Source: Cinclus cinclus (lineage: Eukaryota > Chordata > Aves > Passeriformes > Cinclidae). From it: a stretch of 64,000 nt of DNA. A model generated the notes under the pieces. It was not told the DNA's origin and did no database searches. It worked only from the letters and a program-made list of their open reading frames with translations. Where the stretch lies: positions 63,101,158 through 63,165,157 of the forward strand of contig NC_085049.1 in NCBI RefSeq assembly GCF_963662255.1, written 5' to 3'. The position numbers and the translations under genes were made by a program. This document shows positions 1 through 12,500 of this stretch, in pieces. Every line of letters begins with the position of its first letter. Position 1 is the stretch's first letter.

Positions 1-2780
1 GAGGAGAACAATAGCCCTGTTTCTTTTCTCAGAGCACAGATACAATTAGTTAGAGGATATTGCATTCTTCAGAAATTTTTGGCATCCAACAGAAAAAAAA
101 ACAATTGCATTTCAAAAGAGAATATTGTAGTTGGAAATCATTTCCTCTTTTAATAACCTGCCAAGGATTTCAGTCTTTCCCCTGCATATGAACACATCCC
201 TTGTAGTTTAGCACAATGCTTTCCCACACTGCTGGCTGATTGCGAGGTCGCCGACTCCTGATGCACTGACAGAATCCTGAGCTTGCCTCTTGGCAGGGAA
301 GTAACTGCTTTCCACATACACTGCGTTAAAAATGCACTTGTTTCTGTAGGGTTTCCATCTACTGTTATGTGAACTCCACTGATTGAAATCCCATACTTTT
401 ACTGTCACAGAATAACTACATACTTTTGTTGAAAAAATGTAGAGGTAAAGCCAAAATGTTCAATTTCAAAGCAAGAGATCTCAGTCCCCTGACAGCACTG
501 TATTCCTACTGCTGGATTTATGTTCTAATGGCTGATGTAGATTTCATCAGATTGTCCAGTGGCAATAATTCATTCCATGTAACCTGGGCGTATTCCATTC
601 TCACTGGATTAGAGAGAAGACCTATTGCACTCACCAGCCAGTCCATCTTAAAACTAGTTTAAAATATTAATAATCATGGTTAGCTAGATGGAAATATGAT
701 TGATTGCTACATAATCCACTAAATAATAAAACAAATCAATAGCTATAGTTATAAAACTAGACCCATGGGATAAATCAATCAAAACCAGTGCCTACATTTC
801 AAACTTAAGTCTGTCACTCTGTCTTCCTTCTGCACTGTATTTTGCCCAGATGTGAAAATCTTCATCTGAGGTCATGAGGTAGTGGCAGATAAAAAGGCCA
901 AACGGTTATCAAGTGTTTTACTGTTACAAACTCTTCCCTCTTAACAATTCATTATTCTTCCCATGACAAGTGGAAAACCCTAAAATACTCTAATTGCACT
1001 GCAATCAGTGTCTACCTCTTATATTTTGGGTGACACATCCTCACCGCTCATCTTTTTAGTTTCTTCCTTTATTTGTCATAATTACTTTTCCTGTAATAAC
1101 AGAAGTATCAACAACAGACATGAATATGTATCAGGTAAAACAAACATATTTACTGATATTTTTAATAAATAAAAACACAGCTTCATAAACTTCCAACCCA
1201 CTTTCTCTCTGTACTTCATAGGTGGAACAGCATTTACTTGGATGTGCTGCAGTAAATGGACTCGTTGCTGTGCTGTCTCAAAAACTTGTTTTACAGATCA
1301 TGCACATAATAAGCTTGCACACTTATCATTTCTAATGTTACTAATGTACCCAAAATAGCCTTCAAATTGAATAAGATAAAACAAAACATACATCATCCAG
1401 TTAGCATGCAAAGATCAGAAGAACTGGCAGGTCTAGCAAGAACTGGTAGGCCCTGAGCTTTAAAGGAGATCTGTAAGAGGTATCTTTGCATTACCAGAAA
1501 GTTCAAAGCTTGAGTGTCTGCTTTCTCTGTGTTATTAAAAATCCCACAAGTTTTGCAAATGTAAGGCAGCTATCCTACATCTTGAAAACATGCAAAAATA
1601 CCTTGGTAATCATGTTTAGTCTGTATGAACAGAAAGTTTGTTTCTGGGTGATATTTACTTCTTTTTATGTAAACCGATTTCACTAGAAATTTACATCAAC
1701 ATGAGCGAAGTGAATTTCTCTGCATTTAAGAAGTAGTTTCATGCTTGCATTCCTTTTTTAGGCAAGAGCAATTGACTTCTGTTTACTGGGAAACATACTT
1801 GTCTGTATTCTGGTTTGCTTGTACTGTTGGAAGGGTCAACAGAGCTGGAATTTTCAGCTGGCACTGCTCCTGTGAAGGCAGCTCCCACTCGGCCTTGCTG
1901 TGGAGAAAGCCTGGCTCGAATAAGCTGCACACATGTTCCTCAAGATCAGGGCCTTGCTGCTGTAAATTAAAGTGTACTCTAGTCTCCACCTAGGCACAGC
2001 ATCGTACAGACCTGTCTGCACAACGAAGCAGTTCAAGCTTCAATCAGCATCCACAGGAGTGTGGGGAAGGTAAAACCCATAACCCTGGTCTGCATGAAGA
2101 TGGGAAAAGGCCCCACGAACTGACAAAAGCAAGAGAGCAGGTAGACAGCAAGGATCAGCGGATGTCCAAAAGGAAAAAAAAAATAAACAACAAAAAAACC
2201 CCCAAACATTTTCCAGATTCTGGCCCAAGAGTACCTATGCCCTGGTACTTTTAAGTTCAAAACCAGGTCACTAAAATCAGTTCCGATTTGGCCTTCCTGA
2301 TAGATCTTGCTCTTTGTGTTATGCAGCTGTGAAAACAGGTAATACACAACAGCTGGCTCTCGAGACTAGCTTTCACCTTCTAGGTCTCGTTCTTAACGCA
2401 CAAAGCCTAAGAAATTTAGAGCTGGAACGGGCTGAGAAGTGGGGAAACACAGACTAGATCACTTAGAGGGGAAAAAAATTCTTAGAGCGAGAGAGCAGCG
2501 TGGTTGGCGCTATCAGAGAAACCAGAAGGGGAATGGTATGGGAACCGTGAACGCAGGAGACAAAAGAAAGAAAATACCACAAGAATAAATAAGGAAAACA
2601 TGAGTTAGAAATTGATGTAAAGAGGCACCCTGCTTCCCTAACTTCGGTCACTAATGTGCCAGCCGTAGGAAGGGGGAGCAGGGGCATGCCTCAGGGATGA
2701 GCTAAATCGCCCTGCAAACCCAAGAGGAAACGCTGCCAAGGAACCGATAGAAATGAAGCGAGTAAACGCCCCTTTTCTAC
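1..2780. other. Upstream intergenic region, no gene recognised
   Basis: This AT-rich stretch precedes the CpG island. Reading frames on both strands are short and broken, and none resembles a protein I know. It holds A-rich runs on the + strand (around 91-101, 2171-2202 and 2466-2473), whereas T-runs dominate inside the gene. In mammals the neighbour upstream of CDK17 is CFAP54, transcribed divergently, but I could not recognise any CFAP54 exon here. Composition becomes GC-rich from about 2780. Distal regulatory elements may exist, but I see no specific signature that supports one. Confidence 0.6.
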
Positions 2781-2944
2781 CCTGCCCTGCAAGAAACGGC
2801 TCGGGGAGAGCCCTCGGGCGGCACGCAGGGCCCCGGGGCGGCTTCCCGGGAGCCTCTGCCGACGAGACCCACTTCCTCCCCCGGGAGGAGGCGGCCGCGC
2901 AGGGCCTCTGAGGAGCGGCCAACAGCAGCAGCGCCCCACTCGGT

Positions 2945-2964
2945 TCGGCTCGGCTCGGCTCGGC
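2945..2964. repeat. TCGGC pentamer tandem repeat
   Basis: Four perfect copies of TCGGC lie in the upstream half of the CpG island. Shorter related runs occur at about 3238-3250 and 3274-3288. This is a GC-rich simple repeat and may vary in length between individuals. Confidence 0.9.
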
Positions 2965-3393
2965 CGGGCTCCCCCGCAGCGGGGAGAGCGGCCCAGAAAA
3001 GCACCGCGGCAGCCCCGCTGCCCGCGCCGCCGCCCGGGGCATTCCCCGCGCTGCTCTCCGCCCTGACCTCCCCCCACTCCCCGCGCAGCCGCCGGCTCAG
3101 CCGGGCCGCCTCGGCCGCCAGGTGTCGCCGGTGCACGGGCGTCCCCGCGGCCCCTCCTGCGCCCGGAGCCGGTGGGGCTGGCTCAGTGCGAGCGGGCGGA
3201 GGCGTCAGCCCGCAGCGGGGACGCGCAGCCTAGCCCGGCTCGCCTCGGCTCGTCCCTTCCTCGCGCACCCCCGCGGCTCGGCTCGGCCGACGCTCTCGGC
3301 ACCGCCGGCGGCCGGCCGGGCGGCTCCCGAGCACGGCCTGCGGCCGCTCTCCGGTGGCGGCGGCGGGGAGCCACGGCGAGGAGAAAGCTGCTG

Positions 3394-3411
3394 CGGCGGC
3401 GGCGGCGGCGG
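3394..3411 (+). repeat. CGG trinucleotide run, six units
   Basis: Six uninterrupted CGG triplets follow two CTG triplets and run into GGGGGG. If transcription starts upstream, the run lies in the 5' UTR just before the upstream ORF. There it could form G-rich RNA structure and could be length-polymorphic. Confidence 0.9.
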
Positions 3412-3416
3412 GGGGA

Positions 3417-3427
3417 GCAGCCATGTT
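3417..3427 (-). promoter_or_regulatory. YY1-type binding site
   Basis: The minus strand reads AACATGGCTGC, which matches the YY1 promoter consensus AANATGGCNGC. YY1 sites of this kind cluster within tens of bases downstream of CpG-island transcription starts. The site overlaps the ATG of the short upstream ORF read on the plus strand. The motif match is direct; its use is inferred. Confidence 0.55.
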
Positions 3428-3446
3428 GGAGCGGGGAATAAAGTGA
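3423..3446 (+). other. Short upstream ORF (MLERGIK-stop) in the CDK17 5' UTR
   Basis: This is the only ATG I see in the predicted exon 1. It opens a seven-codon frame that ends at TGA 3444-3446, well before the splice donor. The context has C at -1, C at -2 and G at -3, so the -3 purine is favourable and +4 is T. If the mature mRNA includes this segment, scanning ribosomes meet it first and then must reinitiate at the CDK17 ATG in exon 2. That would damp or condition CDK17 translation. If transcription starts downstream of 3423 the frame is absent. Confidence 0.5.
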
Positions 3447-5218
3447 CTTTCCTCGGGGAGGGAGCGCGGCCGGCGGACCGGCGGAGGCGAAGGCTTTCGT
3501 GCGGCGAGGGGAGGGGGGGGTTCGGCTCCCGGCGGCCGGATACCGCTCCTAGGCGGAGGAGAAGGGGAAGGAGAAGGGGCAAAGGAACCGCCCCCGGGCC
3601 CGCGAAGCTCCGGCGCTGCTGGTGAGTTGTGGCTGCTCATTGTCTCCCGGCCCAGGGGTGCGGGTCCGGCTCGCGGCGGGGTGTTGGCTCTCGGCCTGCG
3701 GTGCGTGGGACATCTCGGGGGGGTGAGGTGACAGTGCGGCCCCGGAGCAGGGGGAAGTGATGGTGGTCGTGGGAGAGGGCCGGGGACTGCCCGGGGAGCG
3801 CCGCTGGGCGCTCCCGGGCTGGGTCGGGCCGGGCCGGGCTGCGGGGGATTTCCGCTGCCCGGTGGCGGCTGGGAGCGGCTCCGCGGGGGTAGGGGGCAGC
3901 TCCGGGCCGCTGAGCGCTGTGCGAGCCGGGCCGGAGGGGTGAGCCGGGGATGGCAGCCCCTGGGCGCTGCCGGATTTTTTGGTGATCCTGCGTTCGTCAC
4001 CGTCCTTTCCCCACCGCCGCCTCCTCTCCAAGCGAGGCAGCGTTCTCCTGACAGCTCTTCTCCTCGCAGCCTCCGCACGTATGACACATCGCTCCTATTG
4101 CAGGTCTCCCCCCACACGCACACCCAAAATATCTAGGTTTCAGTGCTGGCATAAGAGCTCTTCTGCTCCGAGCTTTAAGTTAGAAGGTTAGGATGCGTGA
4201 ACATTGTCTGACCCTGAACTTTTGTGAACTCTTCCCTCCCCTTCCTCACTCAGATATGTAATGGCTTGAGACCAGTGAGAGCAAAATGGTTCTCTCGAAA
4301 GGGCGGTGGAAATCAGGTGGGATCGTGTATATTTTATGTTTCCTGCAAATTTATTACGCCCACCAGTGCCAATACCATGTTCATATGAGTGGATTAGCTG
4401 TTGCGTTAGAAGAATGCTGACCTTGATCCCCTTTGTCTCTCCTGCAACAATTTTGGTAGCTGGCTCCAGTTGTTTTAAACTCATTGCTGTCTTTGGCACT
4501 TTGCTAATGGTTGCTAACAGTGTGAGCAAAACGGAGCTGCAAGCTCAGTAATTGCAAAAGCATCCATTTCCTTTCCTCTTTTTCTTTTTTAAATTTTGGT
4601 TAATAATTTCTCTTCTTTTGTAATTTTACAGAAGATCAATAGGAACATTCTTGTGGTATCACAGTATAGATACAAGAGCAAGCCTGGTTTGACATTCTTT
4701 TCTTCAATTACTTCTCTTCCCCCCGCCCCCCCACTTTTTTATTGTATTAATTGAATTGGAAACTACACCACCAAAGGTTAAATACTGCAGAGATGGGGGG
4801 CAGAAGAAAACATTTATGAAATTAGACTTAGTAGCAAATTCAGGTTTGTTTATCTTACTAGAATTGTGAAAAAAAGGAAGTAGGTGATCTGGTATTTTAT
4901 TTTTATGTGTTTAAGATGTTAAAGAAATTGCCATATTGCTTTGTTATAAGAATTCCGTATAGTCGCACATAGCTCTTGTTCTTTACGTGTGCTCTTCAGT
5001 AAGTGACATGAGAGAGGCTTGTTTTGAATAATTAATGTAGAAGTAATAGATACGAAAACATAAAATCACATGTTTGAATACATGGTGAAAATTTTCCTTT
5101 AAAAATGTCTGTGCTTGAAAGAACAAAATTAATTTAATTCTCCAACATAGATAAACCATTAAAATGTTAACTTGACATAAAAAGGGCCACTTAAATTGGA
5201 AAGATGAAAGCATCTGGG

Positions 5219-5267
5219 TTTTTTTTGTTTGGTTGGTTGGTTTTTTTGGGTTTTTTTGTTTTTTTTT
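5219..5267 (+). repeat. T-rich low-complexity tract with GGTT repeats
   Basis: This is a run of T blocks broken by GGTTGG and GGG units in early intron 1. It is typical intronic low-complexity sequence on the transcribed strand, and no function is evident. Confidence 0.85.
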
Positions 5268-6540
5268 CTAGCATAATTTAAATACTGCTTTGACAGTAAT
5301 GAGTCTGACTTAAAAAATCTTTGGGAAGAATAGTGCAATGAGGTTCATACCTTGTATTTGCATATTATGCTGTGTAGCTGTGTGTTTACCCAGAATGGAG
5401 CTCTACACAAATCATGGGGTGGGTTCTGCCTACATCCGTACTGAAGAGTTTGCAAATTAAAGCCCATGATGTCTGAAGCAAATTATAGTTTGAATGTGGG
5501 GCGTCATTTATTTTAAGCTTGGCTAAGAATGTAGTGCATTAATTGATCTTTTTAATATGTAAAATGCCACTAGCGTGTAGTGAAATATCTAATTCATAAT
5601 TGCAAATATAATTTAAATTGAGAAACAGATCATGGCTGTGTATTTCCCCTGAATGGCTCTGGCTTCAATTTCTGCGGTGTTTAAATATAGTATAGCTTGT
5701 GACAGGGATGCTCATTCTGCATGTGTTACTGTTATGATGTGGAGCTCTTACAGTAAAACTATGCAGAATTTTTTTTCAATGGCCTAGTAATATACAAATC
5801 TTGTAATTTCTTACATGAATCCCTACTGCTAGGGGAAAAAAAGGAATCTTAGTAAGTTTCTGTCCAGCAATAGATTTGAGTATTTGCACCTAAAAAGTGC
5901 CCTTGGGAAAGGCTTTTTTGAAGTCTGGTTCAGTGAACAGTCTACATTAAAATCTTCATGGGTTTGCTCTTGACTCTCTTTTCATGTTACGTGGAAGCTG
6001 TTGATATTCCACATCCAAATCAGTTTGTTTTTTGTCCAAGAAAGATAATGAGCTGTATTTTAAAAAGTTGTATATGCTAGTTGTGTATTCACTGATTGCA
6101 TTATATGGTATGATGTGGAAATGGACAAGATCATATCTGAAAATTAAGCTCTTTAATTATAAAGCTTTTCTAGCATAAATTCATTAAATCTTACAATTCT
6201 TACAGTAAGTTACAGATACCTTAACTTCTTAACTGCATGCTTTCTAATGCTTACTCTTTTTTTTTATTTCTGCAGCAAGCCTTGTATAGCTGTTTAGGTA
6301 GCTGGACACCACTGTAATCAGTTGCAGTTCAGAATTTTTTATAATACATGACAACTTTAGCATGTAAAAATGCTTTTAAAATGCCAGATGTACACTTGAT
6401 ACAAATGTACATTTGGTTCACATCTAAAGAACAAATTAAATCAGTGCGTTGCTAGCAATCACTGCCCTGCCTTATTTTGCAATGCACATAATTATAGCAA
6501 TGGCTTTTGCCTTCTGAGTGTAAGAAGTGGGATTTGGGTT

Positions 6541-6580
6541 GTTTTTTTTTTTTTTGGTTTTTTTTTTTTTTTTTTTTTGG
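6541..6580 (+). repeat. Poly-T tract (T14-GG-T21)
   Basis: Two long T homopolymers are separated by GG. No AATAAA or retro-insertion remains could be recognised beside them, so I treat the tract as simple sequence. Confidence 0.85.
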
Positions 6581-9500
6581 TGCCTGTACACATACTGGTG
6601 TAGCAACTTGGATGACAGAGGTAACAGCATTTTATATTTACGTATTTTAATCACTGGACAATAATTTGCTTTCTAAAAATAAGTCTAGGCCTAGGGGGCT
6701 TTTAAAACTTTATGAATATTTTATACCCTGTTATTGACTCGTATTGGGCCTTGGTAACGTTTTTCCCCATGGAACAGGGCTTTGTCCAAGAACACCAACT
6801 AGTGGTGTGGGATGGTTTTTTTTTCCCTGTGTATTTTGTGAAGTCATGATGCACTTTTGACAGCTTTTATCTGAAGAAGAATGAAAGTTGATGCTTATTT
6901 GGAAAAATTACTTTTTAAAATTCTGTATTGAATACAAATTCATAGATGCTCATTCTTTACTAACTCGATGGATTGGCAATTCTTCCAGAGTTGTTGGCTT
7001 CCTGAACTTCTTTTAGCAGTGATGTCAGCTGTCAAGATTTAAGTAGAACTGGCTAATTAAGACATGTACAAACAGTAGTTTAAATCACTGATAGTCACAA
7101 GGAATAAGCAAGACCTGTTCTTGAGCTGATTTGCCAGCTTGGAGCACAAGAATATTGGGAAAGGGTAAAAAAAAAGAAAGAGTTCTTTAGTCCTGTGCTT
7201 CTTCCCATTATATGGAAAACAATTACCATAATGGGTCCATAAATCAGGTAATTTACATTGGACCAACTTTTGTTACATCAGTGCTTGGATAGTAAGAGTT
7301 TAGCTACATCCTTGGAGATCATTATACCCTATACCTGGCTCTGTTATAAAATACCATAGACACGTTGATACTGGGAATCCTTGTAACATTGCTTTAATGG
7401 CATATTTGGGCTTTTATGGTATAGTGCTTGCTTTTAAAGGATTAGAAATTTCATTCACTATGAAACATCAGTTTATAAGGAGTACTGTGCCTAAACACAA
7501 ATGTTGGGGAAAAAAAGAAATGTGATTGAGCAGCATTGTCAATGCAGCAGCAGAAGAAACAGCTGTCAAGTCAGGTTTTAATTTTTCATGTAGTAAGACA
7601 GAATTAGGCAAAATTATTTTAAGAAGGCTGTAAAGTACCAACTTTATAACATTTTTAACTAAACACCGAAAGGCTTCTCTGAATTTCAGGACATTTTTCT
7701 GCTTGCTTATTTCAGTAATATGTTGAAAATGCAGTAAGCTGAAGGGCAGTTGTACCTTAAGTTTTCATTATGATGTTTTTGGGGTTTTTTTAAATTGATC
7801 TTCTCTGGAACAACTAGTTTTTCATATATTATGATGATCAGGGCTGTGTTGTTATACCAGAACAGAGAAATGAACATGTTTTTCAGTTGCACTCCTAGCT
7901 ACAGTTCTTGCTTATCTTTGATTTTAGGTTGAACTCTGTAGGTATAAGTGAATGTTACTCTGTGCCCTCTAATCATATTTCATTTAATTATTATCTGTAC
8001 CTCAAAATTGTACTCCCTTCTCTGACTGCTGTTATTTTTAAAGGTTTTGTAGAGTTTCATGACAGCGTCTGATTTTAATATCTGCATTTTGTCAGCTTCA
8101 CTAAGGATACTTGGATGCTTTCAGTTTGTGTTAAAGTTGTCAGAATCATGACATTCTCTTCTTTGCCTGGTGAATTAGAGCATTTTGCAGGCATGTAGCA
8201 GTAATATCATAGTCAACTGTCATAACCTGTATAGTCTTTCAAAAATGTAATTTCCCAAGTATTTCTGACTTCCTGTTCTTATCTTACGATATGGAAGTGT
8301 CTTTGTTTGGATGTTGTTCAGGTATGTGCAAGGTGTCTTAATACAGCAGTCATTAAAGTTGACATTTTGTGAGGTTTACAGTTAACTGGTGCTCACGGAA
8401 GTAAATATCTTTGCAAAATATGGATTACTAAGAATTACTGAAGAATATTAGTCATCAGCAAAACCATTGTCCTGTAATTGCGAGAAAACTGGATTAAAAA
8501 GTTATAGTCTCTAGGTTAGTTTACAAATAAAGAAGCCAGTTTAAAACAATGTGAAGAAATTGTAACAGATCAATTAATATGATTGATAAGAAATGCCAAA
8601 GTTTGTGATGAGGAAAGCCTGTACTGTCACCAACTATTACAATTAGGTGTATTTTAGGATGAAGTTGTATTCTAAGAAAGCCAGTAGCCAGTTAGAAAAG
8701 CTGAAGAAAGCATCTGATGTTCATGAAATACTCACAGGTAAACCAGCTGGTAGTCATAGGTGGTTCTGTGAGACATTTCCTAGGAGAACCTGAAGGTGTT
8801 AAACAGCTGTCACTGAAGTTGTAAGGTAAGAATTGTACCAGTAGGGCACTTTCTGGAGTGAAAATGCTGGTCATACATCACAGTACATCTTAGTACACTG
8901 AGAAATTATGTGATTTTAGCACAACTAAGGTTTCTTTCAGTGGTTTTAGGAGTTAGTTCTATGCATAGTAATGGATATTGACAGAGCGGGAGATTAAGCA
9001 AAGAAAACAACTGTTGCTCAGCATATATTTATAGAGGACCAATCTTGTGAAACTAACGTCTGGTTCTCTTGATAAGATTAAATACTTCATGTGGTATGTT
9101 GTTGATATTGCAGACAGGCGTCACTGAAACTTTTTACTTGGCTCTTACGTGGCATTTTGATTATGGAACTAAAATGATAGATCAAGTGACAACATACGAA
9201 ATGGTTTAAAACCCAGTGGATAATGTGAATCAAGTGGCTACCTATAAATAGTTCCTGTTATGTAACTGCGTGTGTTGAGGGCTCCTCATCGTCAAAGTAA
9301 GTTCGTGAAGAAGCCCTGAGAAACCTGCTCAGTGTCAGCTCCTGGGCATTGCCACTAATGAAGTGAAAGTCAGTGAAAATTGACCATTATTTCTGTAGTT
9401 CCAGAAAATTGGGAAAATAATAGATGCTGGGTCATTAGCACAGGGTGGATGCTTGGAAAAATGGCAGCTTCCTATCTGCTTACTTTATGCAGTGTTTTAT

Positions 9501-12500
9501 ATCAGGCTTTAAAAGATTGACTACAGTGTATTAACTTTTAAAATAAATTAGTTATGTTTGGTAACTAAATATATGCAGCTATTAAGACCAGCTTTTAGTT
9601 TGGGTATTTCTTCTGTAAAGGCTTGGAAAAATTTCTCATGTATAATACAGAACAGATACTAAGTGTTGGTCTGCATTCAGTATGTGAGGTTTAGGGAGAG
9701 CTTTTACTTTGAAAATATAATAATAACATAATTAGTGGTACACAGAAGGAGGAAAAAATGTTTATGAAATAATAGATTATATTTTATATTCCTATCAGTT
9801 TTCTGTATGTCTTGAAACAAAGTGGAGTTTTTCAATGTAGAGTTCATAAATATTCTCTGTAGGCCAAAAAAGATGTGGCTGTAAATACATTTAATTGGGG
9901 AAAATGAAAAGGCATTTTTTCAGTCTGTCTTTAGTTTATTGCCAGTGCATATTCCCGTCCTTTCTCTTTGTTGGGATCTGATTGTCATAAACAGCAGTAG
10001 GGTACCGTGGTGTTCAGGGTGCTTGGTGCCTGCTTAGCCACTATTCAGTCTTAAAGCTGTGTATGGTTCAAGCATCTGCTTGTAAAGCATGGTCTGTTTT
10101 GTAATTCACCTCATTTATGTTTGCTCTGAAACCCAAACACGAAACTAAAGGCTTTCTATATGACTGAGAGACAAAGCTTGGGCTGCTGTTGCCTGTGAAT
10201 AACTTAGTTGCTCCACAGAAGAGTTCAACCTGGCATAACTCCGGCACTGTCACTCAAAGCTGTGGTGATTTTCCCCTTTGCTGGCTGCTGCTCTCATCCC
10301 CACATTCCTGCCTTTGTACCAGGAGATGTCTTGTGACTGTCAGGGAGCCGGTGCAGGTTACACTGTGTGTTTGGGTTCAGCTTTACTTTCATGTTTACAG
10401 GTAAATAATAGCCACTTTCTGATGTATCGATGGAAAAACAGCCGTTTGTAATTATTTATTTTTTTAAATATCCTGAGCAGATGGGAGGGGAAGCTTCCTG
10501 TGTACAGAGAGGAAAGGAGGTGCTCAGCTGCTAAATATATCAATCATATATGCTGCATTAAAGTCTTCTGAAAATGATTTGTAAAACAGCAGCTCAGAAG
10601 CTTACTTTGGGACTGGGTAAGAAGGCACAGTGTGAAAATAATTACTGATACATCTTGCAAAATATATTATTAATTTTTAATATGAGTACATGTTTGAGGT
10701 GAGAGTACTGAAATGAAATAGGATTTTTGGTGTGAAAATCATTACTGTTGGACAAAATACATCTAAGGAAACTAAAAATTACACTTTTTTTTCTTGCAAA
10801 TAATATTTAAAAACTGATAAGCTGAAAATGAACTACAGTAGGAGTTTGAAAATACTTGGAAGATGGGACAACAAAAAACTGACTTAACTGTAGTATTCAG
10901 ATTTTAAAATGGGCCTAGTAGTGGAGTTGTGCAGGGTTCTTGTTTTGTTTCAGAAGAGACGAGATCATTGGCATCACTGGAGCCACAGTTTGGGTTTAAA
11001 TCACTGAAACTTAGAGTGAAATTTACAGACACACTAGTCTTGTGAATGATGACCTGTACAATACTCAGGTGAAGTAATTTCCGAGGCAATTCCAAAAATT
11101 TAAGATTTTCCATAATTTTTCATTACCTTTTTAAATGTGATTCAGCAGGTTGTGGCAAAGAAGCAAAATATTTTGAAGCTTATGCTATTTACCTTCAGGA
11201 TTAAACAAGATAAACAGCTTAACAGTGTTCCCATTTGCACAAGTCACAGTATTTTTAAACCTGCTGCTCGTAATTCTGGGTTGTTTATCAGGGAATACAG
11301 TTAACCTAAATGTCTTTTGGAGGCTTGTTTCTCATACATCTCAGTATAATTCTCAAAGCCAAAAATGTTTGATCCATAAGCCAGAAAATAGCTTTAAAAC
11401 GTATTTACTCAGAAGGTTGCTTTTGGTTATTAACCATAGTCTTTTTATTTTTTTCCTTGTGGGCTGCACAGGAGAAACAATATAATGGTGTATAGTAATT
11501 AGTTTCTTGAGTAGCTATATGCCTTTCTTCTTAAATTTGCAATTTTAGTATTTTAGAAGCAGTACAAAGCAGATTATAAATTCTGAAGATACGAATTTGA
11601 TATGCTTTGGTAGTCAGCTTAATTACTGATGCTTAGTGTTTTAAAATGTGCTCGAGTATGGTTTGTTTATAAAATAAAAAGTGTTCATTGCTGTTAATTA
11701 AGTGTTCTGAACCTGCTTTCTTTAAAAGGAACTTTTTCTTTTTTGTTATTGTTCCCAGTGGTCTTACATAATAGGAGTTTTGGCTTTCTGGTATTTGTGA
11801 ATATTTTTTGGTAGTGGAAGAGGTAGACATTAGCTGAAGGATTTAAGTCATTAGTTGTTTGTCACTGTTAGAAGTTAATTTGGGCATGAACGGATAGCTA
11901 GTGATCATATTCACCTCTAGCTGCATCTTAACAAAATACCTGTATCCTTCTTAATCATCTGTTTCTAGAAATGGGTAGATAAAACCTGAAATTATTTTCA
12001 GTAAATAAATTATTCACATCTAAAATATGAATTGTGCCAGATTGATTGACTTGCATTGTGCCTTTTTATTTTTTTTTTTCAAATGCACATCTCTGTGACC
12101 AATAGAGAGAAATAGGTTCAGAGGGTAATCCAAAGGTATTAATACAGAGCCACCTCTCTTTCCACATTTACCTTGGAGGGAGCCCATCAGAACCATTGTT
12201 TTTGTGTTAGAGCAATACAGTTTGAGTTGAATTAAGCACTTATTTCCAAATCATTTCTGTTGCATCAGTAAAGCTAAGAGGTTCCCACACCTGTCTGCAT
12301 TACAAGGTTGATAATGAAGAGGGAAGAGAGAGACTGGCTGGGGGATGGAGCCAAGCATTTTCTTACTGGTGGTGGGAAACTGTAAAGTGTCTCTAGCACT
12401 GGTGTGAAATTTTCTTTGAAATCCCTCAGGTACCTAAAGGTGATGAGTGTCAGTTCCCACCCCCTTCCACCTCCCTCATTTATGCATTTAGGTATTTCAG

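Larger units (their letters stand above)
3380..3621 (+). other. CDK17: CDK17 exon 1 (5' UTR); 5' end not determined
   Basis: The 3' end is set by a strong donor: the exon ends in CTGCTG and is followed by GTGAGT at 3622-3627. The start given here is only an estimate. It is chosen just upstream of the CGG run and the YY1-like motif, because YY1 sites in CpG-island promoters usually lie shortly downstream of the transcription start. The exon contains no open frame leading into exon 2. Exon 2 also has an in-frame TAA at 38281, 24 nt before the start codon, so exon 1 is non-coding for the main protein. The true start could be several hundred bases upstream, and alternative first exons are possible. 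Confidence 0.6.
2780..4030. promoter_or_regulatory. CDK17: CpG-island promoter of CDK17
   Basis: A sharply bounded GC- and CpG-rich block lies in otherwise AT-rich DNA. It surrounds the predicted non-coding first exon and continues a few hundred bases into intron 1. No TATA box is evident. GC boxes of Sp1 type are visible at 2835-2841 and 3194-3199. A YY1-like site lies at 3417-3427, and a CGG run lies just upstream of it. Long frames on both strands here consist of Pro, Arg, Ser, Gly and Ala. They are a by-product of GC-rich DNA without stops and are not genes. The island could also drive divergent transcription to the left, but no exon on the minus strand can be shown. The transcription start cannot be placed to the base. 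Confidence 0.9.

Noticed and set aside
1..2780. Search for exons of the divergent neighbour expected from mammalian synteny (CFAP54)
   Set aside because: Only short unassignable frames were seen, so no exon can be supported.
3230..4123. Long minus-strand open frame (about 297 codons) across the CpG island, plus overlapping plus-strand frames
   Set aside because: Pro/Arg/Ser/Ala-rich translation produced by GC-rich DNA lacking stop codons. Several overlapping frames on both strands are open at once, and there is no recognisable domain.
6262..6310. Acceptor-like TTTTTTTTATTTCTGCAG as a possible alternative 5' UTR exon
   Set aside because: A good acceptor match occurs by chance every few kilobases in T-rich introns. 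No convincing paired donor or transcript evidence is available.
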